The notes under the pieces are model-generated. The model saw only the letters and a list, made by a program, of their open reading frames with translations, did no database searches and was not told the DNA's origin. DNA of 64,000 bases from Coccinella septempunctata. Lineage: Eukaryota > Arthropoda > Insecta > Coleoptera > Coccinellidae. The position numbers were made by a program, and so were the translations under genes. Shown here piece after piece: positions 11,401-22,840 of this stretch (position 1 is its first letter; every line of letters begins with the position of its first letter). Location of the stretch: positions 27,900,856-27,964,855 of the forward strand of contig NC_058194.1 in assembly GCF_907165205.1 (NCBI RefSeq), given 5' to 3'.

Positions 11401-11469
11401 CATCTAATTTTATGCCCATACCCTCACATTACTCATCCTTACAATTATTTCCTGGCCTTACTTAAGGCT
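8450..11469. other. 3 kb with no gene recognised
   Basis: Neither strand holds a recognisable protein, RNA gene or repeat shared with the rest of the window. About 10440-11130 is richer in CpG and appears single-copy; the rest is AT-rich. Confidence 0.5.
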
Positions 11470-12080
11470 ACTTCCTCGTATACTTTGGTAAGAGTTTGGT
11501 AGAGTAGATAACCCTGGCTTAGCCCCTTGTCCGTTTTGTATGGTTTTGAAAACATCAGTCAGAAAGAATCAGACGATTATGTCCTGAAAGTAACATTCCT
11601 TAAGAGATGCGTTATTCTCTCATTGTACAGCACTGTAAATTAACGTATTCCGAATAGATCATTAGATGCTTAATGAGGTGACAATGCCCTATAAGAAATC
11701 CAGGATTCGTAGCATATTCTTGTCACAAGCCAGATGCATCATAGACCTCGCGGTGTTGAGTAAGTGGCGTTTGTGCTCCCTTTGAGGCAAGTGTATTGAC
11801 TTGTTTCTTTTGATTCCAAAGTGACCTGGAACCCATACTGAAGAGACCTTGTTGATCTTGCATATTCCATTGAATCTCCTTCGACACTCTCATGTCAGCT
11901 TTAGTTCGATGACATATGAGTTCAGTGTTCTGATAGGGACTATCAGAAAACCAAGTGTTCACCATTTGATGGTATTTCTTTTGGAGATTTTAGAGGTGGA
12001 TTTCCTTTCCCAACCTTCCTTTCTTTTCAGCATCCTAGGGAATGTTTTCTCGACGCTGGTTTACTTACATGCGATTTAAA
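11470..12080 (-). pseudogene. Decayed I/R1-group LINE: RNase H and tail
   Basis: On the minus strand around 11840 the RNase H motif VWVPGHFGI is read intact; after a frameshift it continues as NTLASKGAQTPL, the usual end of the domain. Upstream SDS and a following block match the third RNase H motif. Downstream, near 11690, IGHCHLIKHL is the GHC motif of the tail. Stops and shifts are frequent. The exact 3' end is unclear; homology fades near 11470. Confidence 0.7.
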
Positions 12081-12839
12081 AGTCATAGGATGCGTTTCAA
12101 TTCATTTCCAGAAATGATATACTAAAAACCATATACTAAAACCCCATACGCCGGCATCGCCTGAAGCTACCATCTTGCCTTAAAAGTGGAATAACAACAA
12201 GACGGAAAAGAATGAAACTGTGCCGTTCGATCGACTCCTGCCTAGTCTGCATGAAACTAAAATATCAGAGGCACAACCTTTCGGATTACTCTCATATTAC
12301 CTCCTTCTTTTCGTGCCGCTCCAGATCTGGCGCTTCGTCCTGACCTGTTGAGCGAGAAAGAAGCGGGTAATCTCCAGACATGAAAAATGGTTATCAGTCT
12401 CTTTCAATTTACCCTGAATACCCAATAAGATTCGAGCGGCTATTCATGTAGTAACAACGCTCGTTCCTTTTTATCCCCGCCGTGAAATCTGAGCCGAACG
12501 AAGCCTTTCTCGACGGTACATATTGATTAGGTTTTTTGCGACTCCGGCAAAATTGAATAATCTCGCCGGATCTCTGTGTCAGATCGTGAAAGACTTTCAT
12601 TATCTCTCGAATCAGTGTCGGGACTTGCAGTCATTAAGTCCTGCATCCACTGGAAAAGGGGCATTGATGCTTTCGGACTTTTCGTGCATTTTACTGGACA
12701 GAAAGGGACAGCAGCAGTTTCCAAAACTTATCATGTTACTAGAAGTTCTCCATTGGGTTATATCGAGGCAATGGGTTGTTTCCAAGTTTCTTCGATATCA
12801 TCTGAATAGTTTTTTGTTCGTGGTTGTATCCACCAGCTG
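12081..12839. other. No gene recognised
   Basis: About 12170-12720 is moderately CpG-rich and unique in the window. The overlapping open frames on both strands share no known domain. Confidence 0.45.
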
Positions 12840-13445
12840 CACCCTGCGTCTTTCATCCTGAATCTGTGTACATTCAGACTTGTTCTTGGTTGTCTTGCTG
12901 CTATCTTCTACTTAGTTTCCCTGTGGTTGTGTCTCTTTCATTTTTTATTATTATAGGTCAATTTTTCCCCTCTGTTTTTTTTCCAATCTTTCTCTCAGCT
13001 TGGTCCCAAATCTTCGTAGTTTACCCTTGTTCTTATACCATGTTTTCATGGCCTTCCATTCTTCCATAGTTCTTTTTTGTCAGTTCTATTATGTGTACTC
13101 TGATTGTTATGGTTTCTGCCATCTGTCTGATCTTTTCGTTTCATATATACCACTCTACGTTTAGGGTTTTCCTAAGAGTTATGTTTTGTATATTTTGAAG
13201 TTTTTGAGTTGATTCTTATATATTATTTCGTGTTATAGTCTGACTTTCAGTTCTTGGTTTAGTTTGCTCTTGCTCTTCTTTCTATGTGTTCATTCATGAC
13301 TAGGTTTTTATCATTGTTGTTTTTAGATATTTGACTTCATTTTGCCATTCCATTTCCAATTCATCTTCAGATGTTATTTCTTGTTTTTATATCAGCTATT
13401 CGACTTTTGCTTCTATTGATTTCTATTCTAGCTCATGAATTACCC
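12840..13445 (-). pseudogene. Decayed jockey-like LINE: palm end and thumb of the reverse transcriptase
   Basis: The plus strand is strikingly T-rich because the coding strand is purine-rich. On the minus strand EWQNEVKYL and, in another frame, DKNLVMNEHIERRARA match the YLG-V-D..L....HI segment that follows the RT catalytic motifs. Further on, a string resembling KLQNIQNITLRKTLNVEW fits the IYKTLIRP-type block. Frame changes and stops occur throughout. Assignment rests on motif order only, and the catalytic YADD is not included. Confidence 0.55.
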
Positions 13446-13560
13446 CCCTGTGGTATTATATCCAGTTTTCAAGACGATAAGACTGGAAGGAGAAGTCTAG
13501 CTCTTTGATCAAATGTAAAACCAACCAAACTTCAAACGACCTAAGTTATGGAAAACCTTA

Positions 13561-14490
13561 GAGTCATTCGGGGTAACTGAGCGCAGTGGGTAAGTGTGCG
13601 CAGTGCGTATATCTCGACTATGCAATGTATGAAAGAGGGGTTCATTTGGGTGAAGCAAGGGCGCAGAATCGCCATATTAGTTTTTCATAGTAGTGCGCCG
13701 TGCTACGTTTCTTTAACTTTTTATTTGCAGTCAATCAAATTCACTAGTTTCCTTGTTAATTTTTAGCATCTCTGCACTTGCTGCCAGGTCCAAGTTCCTA
13801 GTCCCTCAGTGTTAAACAATATTTTATTCGATCACGGGCATATTAATCTAAATATATAATAAAAAAATTTAGGTTATCTTAGCTGCTCAACTCTATAAGA
13901 ACGTCAATTCAAATTTTGGCTTACTGGGGAAAGTGTGCGCGGGTAAGTGTGCGCATAGATTCATTATATGGGCATTAGTTCAGTAAGGAATAAATTATGA
14001 CATTGTTGATTTTCTTGGTTAAGACTAGATCAATATTGTCCTATTTGTTCAGAAAAATATGAAGAGCCACCAACAGGGAAATGTATCAAGTATTGTGTTC
14101 ACCAAGACTTGTGGCACGAACAATAATGTACTGCTTGTAAAAAGGCGCTTCTGTATTGACAATAAACAGCATTTCTCTAATATTGTAACATTTTGATGAC
14201 ATTATTTTGTAATTTGTTTTGATTGTGTGATTCACTAAGCACTGCGTTCACTTACCCCGTGAGGGTGCGCACACTTACCCGCAATAAGGGGCATGTGAAC
14301 GCACTCCGACTTTCTCTATTAAATTCTTTTTTGCGGAAAGAAAACGTTTTTGTTTGTTTGCTTTTTGATATTTTCTTATAGATTAGAAAATTCTCTATCT
14401 TATGAATATGTTTTAATTTTCCTAGCTTCAACATTTGAAACAGGGTATGACTTGAAAGGCAAAAGTGCGCACAGTTGCCCCGAATGACTC
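13561..14490 (+). mobile_element. 930-bp pogo-like non-autonomous DNA transposon, copy 2
   Basis: Same element as at 4022-4951 in the opposite orientation, also 930 bp. TA lies on both sides (13559-13560 and 14491-14492) and the inverted ends read GAGTCATTCGGGG. Equal length and high similarity show these are full-length members of one non-autonomous family, not random deletions of a larger copy. The zinc-finger remnant lies on the plus strand at about 14022-14147, followed by the same in-finger stop. Confidence 0.85.
14022..14147 (+). pseudogene. C-terminal zinc-finger remnant of a pogo-like transposase (copy 2)
   Basis: Reads LDQYCPICSEKYEEPP, then IKYCVHQDLWHEQ, stop, CTAC. Compared with copy 1, one cysteine of the IKCC pair has become tyrosine, so the finger is decaying. 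The TAA between WHEQ and CTAC is shared with the other copies and therefore predates their spread. Confidence 0.55.
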
Positions 14491-16049
14491 TATAGGTCAT
14501 CAGCAGGGCAGTTCCTAAAGGTCCATATCATAAAATATCAGATTTTGTTGAAATCAACCGCTGGACTGACTTTTTAGTCCTATCCTCTTGAATTAATGAA
14601 AAAAGCTTCCATCTAAAAATTCGACCTGCCCTTCGCGCACTTCCGTCAGCGTCATCAACTTTGCCAACCTAATCACAGAGGAAACATAATTATTTCAAAT
14701 CCCAACATCCTGGGGCGTCCTCAGACTGCGCAACCTCTTCGGATCCAATCAGAGTGAGCGTTTAAAGTGGAACATTACCCGGGCGCTCATATAATAAAAA
14801 GTTTATATCCAAAATATCGTCAGGAGCGACGCTAAAGCCTTTAATTAAGTAACGAACTTCGTCAGCGCGAAAGGTCCTGCCGCCGCCGCCGTCCGGCATT
14901 TCAAAGGGACGGGCGTCCTTTTTTCGCTTCCTCAAATACAAAGGGACAGATAGCAGTGTCGGTGAGTGACTGTGTGGGTCCGATAATAATGTAACTGAGT
15001 TACGTAAAAAGTAGCTGAACGTAGAGGAGCGCGCTGCACTAACTGCATTAGTTAGGACAGTACACTTCCGGTTAATAGGTTGCTTTCAGCGGACGCTGTT
15101 CGGTAATGGATTTTATTGTGCCGAATTATCCGCAAGAGACCGGGCTATATTTTGAATGTCACCGGGCACATGTCCGTTCTGTTCCGCATGAATTGTGGTT
15201 TTCGTGTTTGAACTCGACGTCGAACTTTTCACAATTTCTGCGAAATGCTAACGGTGATTTGGGACGTCCGCTCGGCCACACAGCCACGCTTTGAGTGTTT
15301 GCTGAACTCGAGGAGAGGTCGAGCCTTTCAGACGGTCCCCGGAAAATGTCCTTTCATATATAAGTAACGACGAATCTGAGGAGCAACTTCGGTTAGAGGC
15401 AATTTACTCGATAATGAAGCTTACGATTCGAAATGGAAAAGGATATTTCTTTCGGATTCTTTTCTTCCGTGTCGATTCTCATGGGGACAGACGTGGAGAC
15501 TCTCACGATTTGAGTTTAATTTTTCAGGTATTGTGAGAGGATTTTTGTGCTTCATCGAAATAATACAGAAATCAAATTCCTCAGACTGGCTGAAGACTCC
15601 GCACCTTTCGTTGTACAGAAGTTTATTTCGAAGTAGAACATCTGAAGAACAAGTAGCATTTTGTCACTTGGCTATCACTCTAGAAGGACAATAAGGACAT
15701 ACACTTCTTGAAGGCTTTAAGGCTGCGCTATGCTGAACAGACATCAAATTGCATTTCATGATTGTGATGTGTCAGAACTGCATATTTGTATCATTTTCTC
15801 TTCAGTCTGTATTTCGTTTTCAATAAGACCAAACATTTCTGCTTAATGAAATCGAGTTTCATTCGACTTGGAATGCTTTATTCAGGTCGAAGATAATTGA
15901 AAGTGGGCGAAATTACCATTCTTACTAAAACCTAAACCTGCTTCTCCACTGGGTCTCTTAATCGGTTAATTTCTTCTCGCACACTATCGTTCTGGGGTTC
16001 ATGAGTTTATCCTCAGTTTGGATACCATATTTCGTGGAATTGTTTCAAT
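14491..16049. other. No gene recognised; CpG island at about 14640-15540
   Basis: This is one of the longest non-repetitive CpG-containing stretches in the window, including a GCCGCCGCC run near 14880. A 62-codon open frame at 15106-15294 has no recognisable domain. The segment 15540-16049 is AT-rich and unremarkable. Confidence 0.45.
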
Positions 16050-16360
16050 AAGAAGAATTTATTCAGATGCATACCACCCGCCGGTATAAATATCAAAAAA
16101 TGTTACGATCTTAATTGAACTGAATTTGCCATAGTTTCGGTATCATTTGACCTCGTCAGAGCAACACAGCTCCTTCCCTTACGGAAAAGCGCTTGAAATT
16201 GATGGACCCTAATAAAATACTGATTGTAGCTTCTGAGTATTATAGGGTAGAACTCAATTCAGATCGTGTCACTTACTGATATTCATTTAGGCGGGTGTTA
16301 TGATTCAAATTATTGTATACATTGCCTGCCTGTGGAGGCGTTATCATTCTTTCATTATCT
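16050..16360. mobile_element. Foldback element, short copy
   Basis: The left arm starts near 16068 with ATTCAGATGCATACCACCCG and the right arm (about 16250-16310) is its diverged inverse, ending around GGCGGGTGTTATGATTCAAAT. After the right arm comes the tail ATTGCCTGCC...GGCGTTATCATTCTT, matching the asymmetric tail of the better copy at 60038-60617. The copy is older and shorter. Foldback elements are non-autonomous DNA transposons made largely of long inverted arms. Confidence 0.6.
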
Positions 16361-16429
16361 TACCGCTGGCGTTTATTCTGCCTTGAACTGAACATGTTCC
16401 CACCTTCTCATTTCTTACACGCATGTTGT

Positions 16430-16755
16430 CTGCAATAAGCAGGCCAGCGTTAAAGGAAATGTGGGACATATTATGCCATTGTCTTAGCCTGGGTTTCGAT
16501 CTGGAGGGGGGATTAAACCGGATATCGTTTCATACTGGATGGCGCTCGAGAACTACTCGATATTACTCAAAAGGTACTACCGGACTTTCAATTCCAAGTG
16601 CTTTTCCTTCGGAGAAGGAGCTGTGTTGCTCTGACGAGGTCAAATGGGACCGAATCTGCATCTGCTCTTCTTCCTTGGAACGTTGTACATTTAGTAGTTG
16701 TCCCAATTTGAATTGGGCAACTGAATTGAAAGATACATTGGTATTTATTCACTAG
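16430..16755 (-). mobile_element. Fragment of the same foldback family, inverted
   Basis: The segment matches the inverted centre and one arm of the element at 60038-60617, with shared words GGGACATAT, TTTCGATCTGGAGGGG-like, TGGATGGCGCTC and GAGCAACA-type motifs in the same order. It also pairs with part of the neighbouring copy (AAGCGCTTGAAATT against its inverse near 16590). It is either a second insertion or one arm of a larger rearranged copy with 16050-16360. Confidence 0.55.
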
Positions 16756-17965
16756 CATTCTACAATAATATCACCCGAACTAAACACGCCTTTAAGTAGC
16801 CTTAGTATTGTAAAAAACATGAGAACCGTTTCGATGAAACTATAATGCTTCGAAAGTATGTCAGATTGATCAAAACGATATTTCCTCGAACTGAGCAAGA
16901 TCATTTTGTGCCAACCGAGCAATTTTATGAGATATCGAAGAAAATATAATGTTTCCACCTGCTTATCGGGGTTTATCACTAGGCTGGCGCAGGAGTTCTT
17001 CGGCTATAAAATGCCTGTTTACGTTCGCAGAAAAAAGCACTAAAGGAAACCCATAACTCACGATAGGACATAAAACTATATGGAACTCAAGAAAGTATAA
17101 CTTAAACTGCCTTCAATATATCTATCAAGTCGATTAGAGATATTAATCTAATGAAGCTTTCACACCTTCACTCTAGAAGGTATAATATACAAGGTGTTTC
17201 ATGAACATTGCAAACAAATTGAGGATATTGATGGCTTGAGATATTTAAACCATTTCGGAAGAAGTGGATACCTCCACGCTTGTTGTGAACCTCCAAGAAG
17301 TTCCAGATGATTGTTCTCCACGAAAAACATTTTCTCCTGGACAAAAAACATCCTGGAAACTGTAACGAGCGGAGACAGGTGAGATTGGCGGGTACCGCAA
17401 GGCCAAATTAATATCCGAGATATGCCTCGGATGCTTCTTCTGACCCTCAACAAGCCACCTCCACCATTCGGGGCATTATTAATGTAGTCTTAGTCAAAGG
17501 AAACTCAAACTCCAAGTTTTCTCATCCGGTCTGTTATAAAATCAGGCCGCTATTAGAGTTAATTATAATATACATCTATTATGACGACAGTTCATGAAGT
17601 TTCCCGACGAAGTTGGGGCAGGATGCTTTATCACATCGGTGATGATGGAAGGCTGTCGTCCCGCTCACGGAGGGTTTAGCACGCACATACAGAGGCGTTC
17701 CACAGATTCCTGACGACACCGAACGGTGGTGCCTGTACTGGTCTGGCATTACGAGGCACGTCGAAAATTTGATGAAATGATATTCGCTTCGACGACTGTT
17801 CTGTACGCGTCGCGTCTAATTGAAGTCGTTTGGTGGTGTCTTCTGGGAGAATCGATGGCTGCAAAGTTGGCCCAGCACTTTTCGATTTATCGACAATTTG
17901 TTTTTGTGCTGAATTCTGCAACCCTCGTCCTGCTTTGTGTCATTTTCTCCATACGGTTCCCAAGA
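16756..17965. other. No gene recognised
   Basis: AT-rich up to about 17520. A TATACAAGGTGTTTC word near 17190 resembles the ends of TATACAGGGTG repeats, but no partner end is found. About 17600-17950 is CpG-richer and unique; an 88-codon plus-strand frame there is not recognised. Confidence 0.45.
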
Positions 17966-18810
17966 TACGAGGATGTATTGATATCTAGTTAGCCTAGACC
18001 AGTTCCATGCATAAAAAAAATATTGCCTTAATTCCCTTTGTGATCAATGTCCTTCGTATGCGACCGTGAAAAATTGGACTGCAAGTTTCAAAAAAGGTAA
18101 ATTTTCCATTGATGATGATGACCGATCGGGAAGGCCAGTTTCTGTGTCAGTCCCCGAAAATATCGATGCAGTTCATGACATGATTTCATCAGACCGTCGA
18201 ATTCGGCTAAAACGGATATCTGAAATACTGAATATTTCATACGAACGCGTTTATCATATAGTTCACGTCAATTTGGACATGAGAAAAATTGCTGCAAAAT
18301 GGATCCCCAAATGTTCGAATGTTGACCAAAAGCGTGCAAGGATAGAAGCATCGCGATCGATCTGTGCTCGATTTGTAAACGATGTAGACTTCTTAAACCG
18401 AATTGTTAGTATGGATGAGAAGTGGGTACATTTCTACTATCCAGAAACAAAGCAACAATCGATGGAATGGCGACACTCTGGTTCTACAAGACCTAAGAAG
18501 TTTCGTGTCCAAGTGAATTTCTGGATAAGGGTAGAACAATAACCGGAGATTACTATTCGACATTACTGACCACTCTACGGGAAAAAATTAAAGAGAAAAG
18601 ACGCGGAAAGCTATCCAAAGGTGTCTTGTTTTTGCAGGACAATGAGAGATTTGTGTGCAGGGGGCACACAAATCTCATGTTGCCATGCAAAAAATTCGTG
18701 ATTTAGGGTTTGAATTACTAGAAAACCCCCTTATTCACTAGATTTGGCTCTTTCCGACTATCATCTCTTTCCTCAACTGAAAAAAAGTTTTTTTTATAAA
18801 TATATAAAAT
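17966..18810 (+). mobile_element. mariner element, copy 1, with disrupted DD34D-type transposase
   Basis: The 5' end is TA then CGAGGATGTATTG, shared with the copies at 45776 and 27504. After an internal deletion removing the N-terminal helix-turn-helix, the frame 18066-18542 reads VKNWTASF, SGRPVSVSVPENIDAVHD, ISYERVYHIVHV and MDEKWVHFYYPETKQQS, classic mariner transposase with the first catalytic aspartate. A deletion after KFRVQ removes more. The region of the second aspartate (FLQDN) and third (SDYHLFP) can still be read in other frames at about 18632 and 18755. The 3' inverted repeat is not found. Dead copy. Confidence 0.88.
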
Positions 18811-19089
18811 TCTCTATAAAAGTGAAGGAGTTAAACGTGGAAATTCCTCATTTTTTATCGTTACCGTTTTTCTCAAGGTTTTACAGTTAGAGTGGGAAGG
18901 GAGTCTTACTTGCATCAATGTGGGACTGGATTCATACGAGTGACGATAGCAGTAGTCTTGATGAAGTTTCGATGATGAGCAATATTTCGTTTCCATTACA
19001 GCGAACTTAAGTCAAGATCAGATCAGCGCTCAATCGTTCTGATGTGACTAAAAGCTGAAGGCTGCTTCCTTTGTAACTTACCTGAAAAG

Positions 19090-19290
19090 AAAAATTATCA
19101 TTAGCATATGCACTCTGCTTACAGGAAGACGAAACAATTGAGCATATCCTCTGTGACTGCCCGGCGGCAGACAGGGTCAGACTCGGAGTTTTCGGCTCTC
19201 CGAAGATGATCCTAGAGGAACACAAGAATCACTCCCCCTCCGACATCATCTCCTTTTTGGGTAGGATGGGACCAGAGGGAGAGATTTAGC
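19090..19290 (+). pseudogene. 3' end of an I/R1-group LINE (zinc-knuckle tail)
   Basis: The frame reads LCLQEDETIEHILCDC, then PAADRVRLGVFG, and ends SFLGRMGPEGEI before a TAG near 19290. It holds C-x8-H-x4-C of the terminal knuckle; the first cysteine seems lost. The same family is at 515-800. The following about 100 bases (ending in TCATCATCATC-like repeats near 19380) are probably its 3' untranslated end. Confidence 0.75.
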
Positions 19291-20354
19291 TCTTTGAGCA
19301 TGCTTGTGTGCTACAATAGACCGTTGGTCGCGGTGGCAGGTTTGGGTTAGTCCGTCCAACACACCCAGCAATCAGTCATCATCATCAGTCATGCGCTCAG
19401 AATATACAAGCACCTTTGATAAAAAAAATGACCGGACAATTCTTATTTAAATGAACCTCTGTCAACAGATTTATGGACTTGGCAGACCTTCAACTTACAT
19501 ATACATATTGCAAATTCGAGATAAGTTAAAGAATATGCGAAGGTATATGTTTGAAAGAAAACTTCTTTGTGTTAATGGCAGTATTCTATTGAATTTTAAA
19601 AAATATGATTGTCTCTTCTTCATTGTGTCACCCTGTATGGTTCGATTCATTACGGGGAGGTAATCTGGATCGACCCGCGAAAATCCTACGAACCGTTGCT
19701 GATAAGCAACAGCCCCATCTCTGGCTTTGTTGTACTCGAATTTATGATCATTTCCTAGTCACTTGTCCCTACTTAGACGATGTTCACCAGCAGAATCCTC
19801 CGGTAAACCGTATTAGAACTATTGAAACTCCCATAAATTAATCCAAAGATTTCATCTTGAATGTGGTAAGTTCGCCCAGCGGGATCTGAAGTTTGAGCAG
19901 TCTTTGAATAGGACCGACGTGGGATTTGCGAAGTTGGGTTCGAATCAATTCACTTATGCAGACGTCGGTATGTGACGGAGTTGCGAAATTCTGGTGCCGT
20001 TTAGCAGTGAAAAAGTTTCCTTGATTCGGGCCCGCGATATTCTGATCTACTGATACGGAATTTTCCGAGCGATTTATGTTGATGTGTCTCGATTTCCACG
20101 CGATATGCAGTCTGTCACATCGGAAGGGTTCGATGAAAGTTTACTTTTGCGACGACACCGCCCGATTTTTATAGCTTGCATCGAAAATGGGGTGATTTCA
20201 GTCAGTCAAGTAAGAAAGAGAACCCCAAAGTTAGTCAACAATGTTGAACCTGAGATGGCAACAGCTCCACGTGCCTCTGTTCGGGTTTTTTTCAACTGTC
20301 TCAACTAGGGGTCTCCAAGTTTTTGAAAGTTTCACGATATTCTCTTCATTTCAA
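19291..20354. other. No gene recognised
   Basis: After the probable LINE tail (to about 19390) nothing is recognised. Short frames such as 19605-19841 have no domain. Confidence 0.45.
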
Positions 20355-20870
20355 GACAAGTTATTTTCTTGACCAGAAATCTTGAAATAGCTTGAATATT
20401 AATGGAAACAACAGTTCAGGAGGAATTGTCGTCCAGTGATGTGGGTTAGTCGCGAACTAACATAGGAGGTTCCGGTGAAGTCTACTGTTATAGGAGTCTG
20501 CAGAGAAAGTGAGGTTTGGTTCGGTCTTTGCGTGACAGGTGGCGCATCGTGATGAGAATATCTCAAAACGACGCCCTGATATCGCTTAAGACTACCATCC
20601 TCCGTTCGGAAGATTCAGTGTTATACCAAAGAGTATCAATATCAAGAGTTGATACTCTTTGGATATACTGTACTAACGAGTCAAAATGATCCTGAAACCG
20701 GTCTACTGTTACACTTGAATGTTTCGACTTCTCTAGGACCTCCTTTTTAGTTCGTGACTAACCCATATTATTCTTTCGACAGTACGCCTTCTCTTTGTAT
20801 TGAATTATCTCGAAGTGAAGACAAAAGACGAGATATTTCAAGATTTCTGGTCAAGAAAATAAGAAATATG
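20355..20870. repeat. Long imperfect inverted repeat with a central perfect hairpin
   Basis: Two pairs of arms are nested: about 20358-20400 against 20833-20868 (sharing TTTTCTTGACCAGAAATCTT and its inverse), and about 20440-20490 against 20700-20770 (sharing GGGTTAGTC.CGAACTAA). In the middle, 20626-20662 forms a perfect 14-bp stem (CCAAAGAGTATCAA) with a 9-base loop. Possibly a foldback-type transposon of another family. No copy elsewhere in the window. Confidence 0.7.
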
Positions 20871-22699
20871 TTGCTGCTTTTTTTTTTACTGCCGCTTTCG
20901 CAGCTACGGTGTCAAGATTCATCATTTTCACTCGCATTAGTCGAAGTCACTTTTGTTTCACTGCTCATTTTATATTTTTACTAAAACTTACCTTTCTCTC
21001 TATTGCTCGAGTCAAAAGCGGAGGTTCTCTCAATGTCTATGTCAATGTCCATGTCAATGTCACTCATGATAAAATAGGACTGCCACTTTGTGACAATAAA
21101 GAGAAGGAATAAGAAGGAGTTGCAATTCAGTTCAAAGCCGATTGGAAGTGCTATGACGTATAGAAGGTGGCAAAGTCAAGTTCAATTGACAGAACTGTGC
21201 CTATTAGCAAAGTCTTATCAATAGATAATAGTAATAGGTAAAAGTCAGAAGAAGAATAAATATCGACCAACAGATTGTCGTATTAGCACGAAAACGCAAT
21301 GGAAAAATCGTTGGGGAATCACCATATACGGTGTCACTGGTTAATCGAGATTTAATTTGTTGACTTTTTCTCAAGACAAGACGAAGGGGTTTGTCATCAA
21401 GACAAGAATTCTTGTCTTGTCTTGTCGTCCCCTAGTCTCAACCAATTCATCGATAACCTAATTAATTTTTCATTTCCAATGAAGCCTGTTTTCTGATTTC
21501 TCTAGATATGTCATTCTCAGAATATGAGAATGAGGAGTAGCCAAAAATCAGAAATTTTTCTCATTGAGACACCGATTGATTCTCAAAAAATTGTTTAAAA
21601 AGGCGAATTCTGAGACTCTTATGTTTCGATGAATGTTTAACAGAAGTACGTTGTTATGGAGAGTAGAGAGAAGGAGAACGATCGCCGTACTAAAAATGTG
21701 TCTCCAAAAACGGGGAAAATAGGTGTCGCTGCGATTACAGCGGGTATCGATAAGGAGTGGGGATTCAAGCGTCAATTACTCAATTTGAAATGAACAGCCT
21801 TCATTTTATTTAAGGTTATGTGTCATCGTGGTTTTTCTGATGATTTTTCAAATACCTTTCTTCAAATCTATATTGAATATGAGTTCTCTGAATTATATGC
21901 AATAAAATGCAAGTCGAAATCAATGAAATTCAAAAGAAATCACTGATCAAAAAAATTGTACCTACTTTTGTTTATCATTGTTTATTGAAAGCAGCTATGT
22001 TAGTTGGTTTACTAATCTTCAAAATTATATAAATCCGTAGTGAGGAGCAGTACACATCAAGACAACAAAAGGTAGCAGTCTCAGATTTATCACTTAGGTA
22101 TTAGAGTAGATTCTTTTGCCAAATACTCAGCTGAGAACCGATATAAACCATATATTATGTTATGCCAACAAAATTCTTCAAGAATATTTACTTCTGAACC
22201 ATGTAGTTTTATTGGTTAAATATTCTTATTCAGAAGAGTCAACTTCTCACGAGGGATGACAATTTCGATTTCGTTTATAATGAATCCATCATCTTTTTTA
22301 TATCTTCATCGCAAAAGTGCTCTTGACACACAATTTGATTGGGAGTTGATTCTTGAGATAAGGTTTTTTCCAATTTTCTCTCAAAAATGCTCTCGGAAAT
22401 TTTATCTCTTCTCCTTTTCTTTCCGATGCCAAAACACTCTTATACTAGCGCACGCTTCAACATTTCACCATGGTCATATGTTGTTCTCTCATCAAAAATC
22501 GACAATAATAATATTCCTATCATCTGTCACCAGGGAAACAGTTCACTCAGCCAACGAGCCAACTACAATTTGATTTGTGTAAACAAAATTTCGCACTCTC
22601 GTGATGGCCAGCGCGACTGTTGGCAAAAACATGAACTACTACTATTGGTACATATTTTAGGGGACGAAAAATCTGTGGTCTCAAAGCAGCGATCGTTCT
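20871..22699. other. No gene recognised; AT-rich, with small simple repeats
   Basis: Contains a short TCAATGTC/TATG tandem near 21030-21064 and a perfect 22-bp palindrome at 21398-21419. A short segment at about 21650-21690 recurs inverted at 22685-22720. Open frames are AT-driven, with no domains. Confidence 0.45.
21398..21419. repeat. Perfect 22-bp palindrome
   Basis: CAAGACAAGAA followed directly by its inverse complement, with no loop. It is embedded in repeats of the words CAAGACAAG and CTTGTCTTG between about 21370 and 21430. Confidence 0.8.
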
Positions 22700-22840
22700 C
22701 CTTCTCTCTACTCTCCATATACGTTGTAAAGAAGGAATGATCAGCATAGCTGATGATTCGATGAATGGTCCAATAGACATTTTGAACAAGATGGAGCCAG
22801 AGCACACACAGCTGTAAAACTCATAATTGGAGTTTCCTTA
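22700..22840 (+). pseudogene. Possible fragment of a Tc1/mariner-group transposase (second catalytic Asp region)
   Basis: From 22772 one frame reads NRHFEQDGARAHTAVKLI, which resembles the F-x-QDGA-x-x-HTA block around the second catalytic aspartate of a widespread insect DD34D-type transposase. No matching first or third motif is found nearby. About 45 bases just upstream recur inverted near 21650-21690, suggesting two broken copies. Weak call based on one motif. Confidence 0.4.

Noticed and set aside
19925..19945. tRNA T-arm-like GGGTTCGAATC word
   Set aside because: No acceptor stem, anticodon arm or correct spacing around it.
22256..22573. 105- and 117-codon plus-strand frames
   Set aside because: AT-driven composition (rich in F, S, L), no domain, overlapping in two frames.
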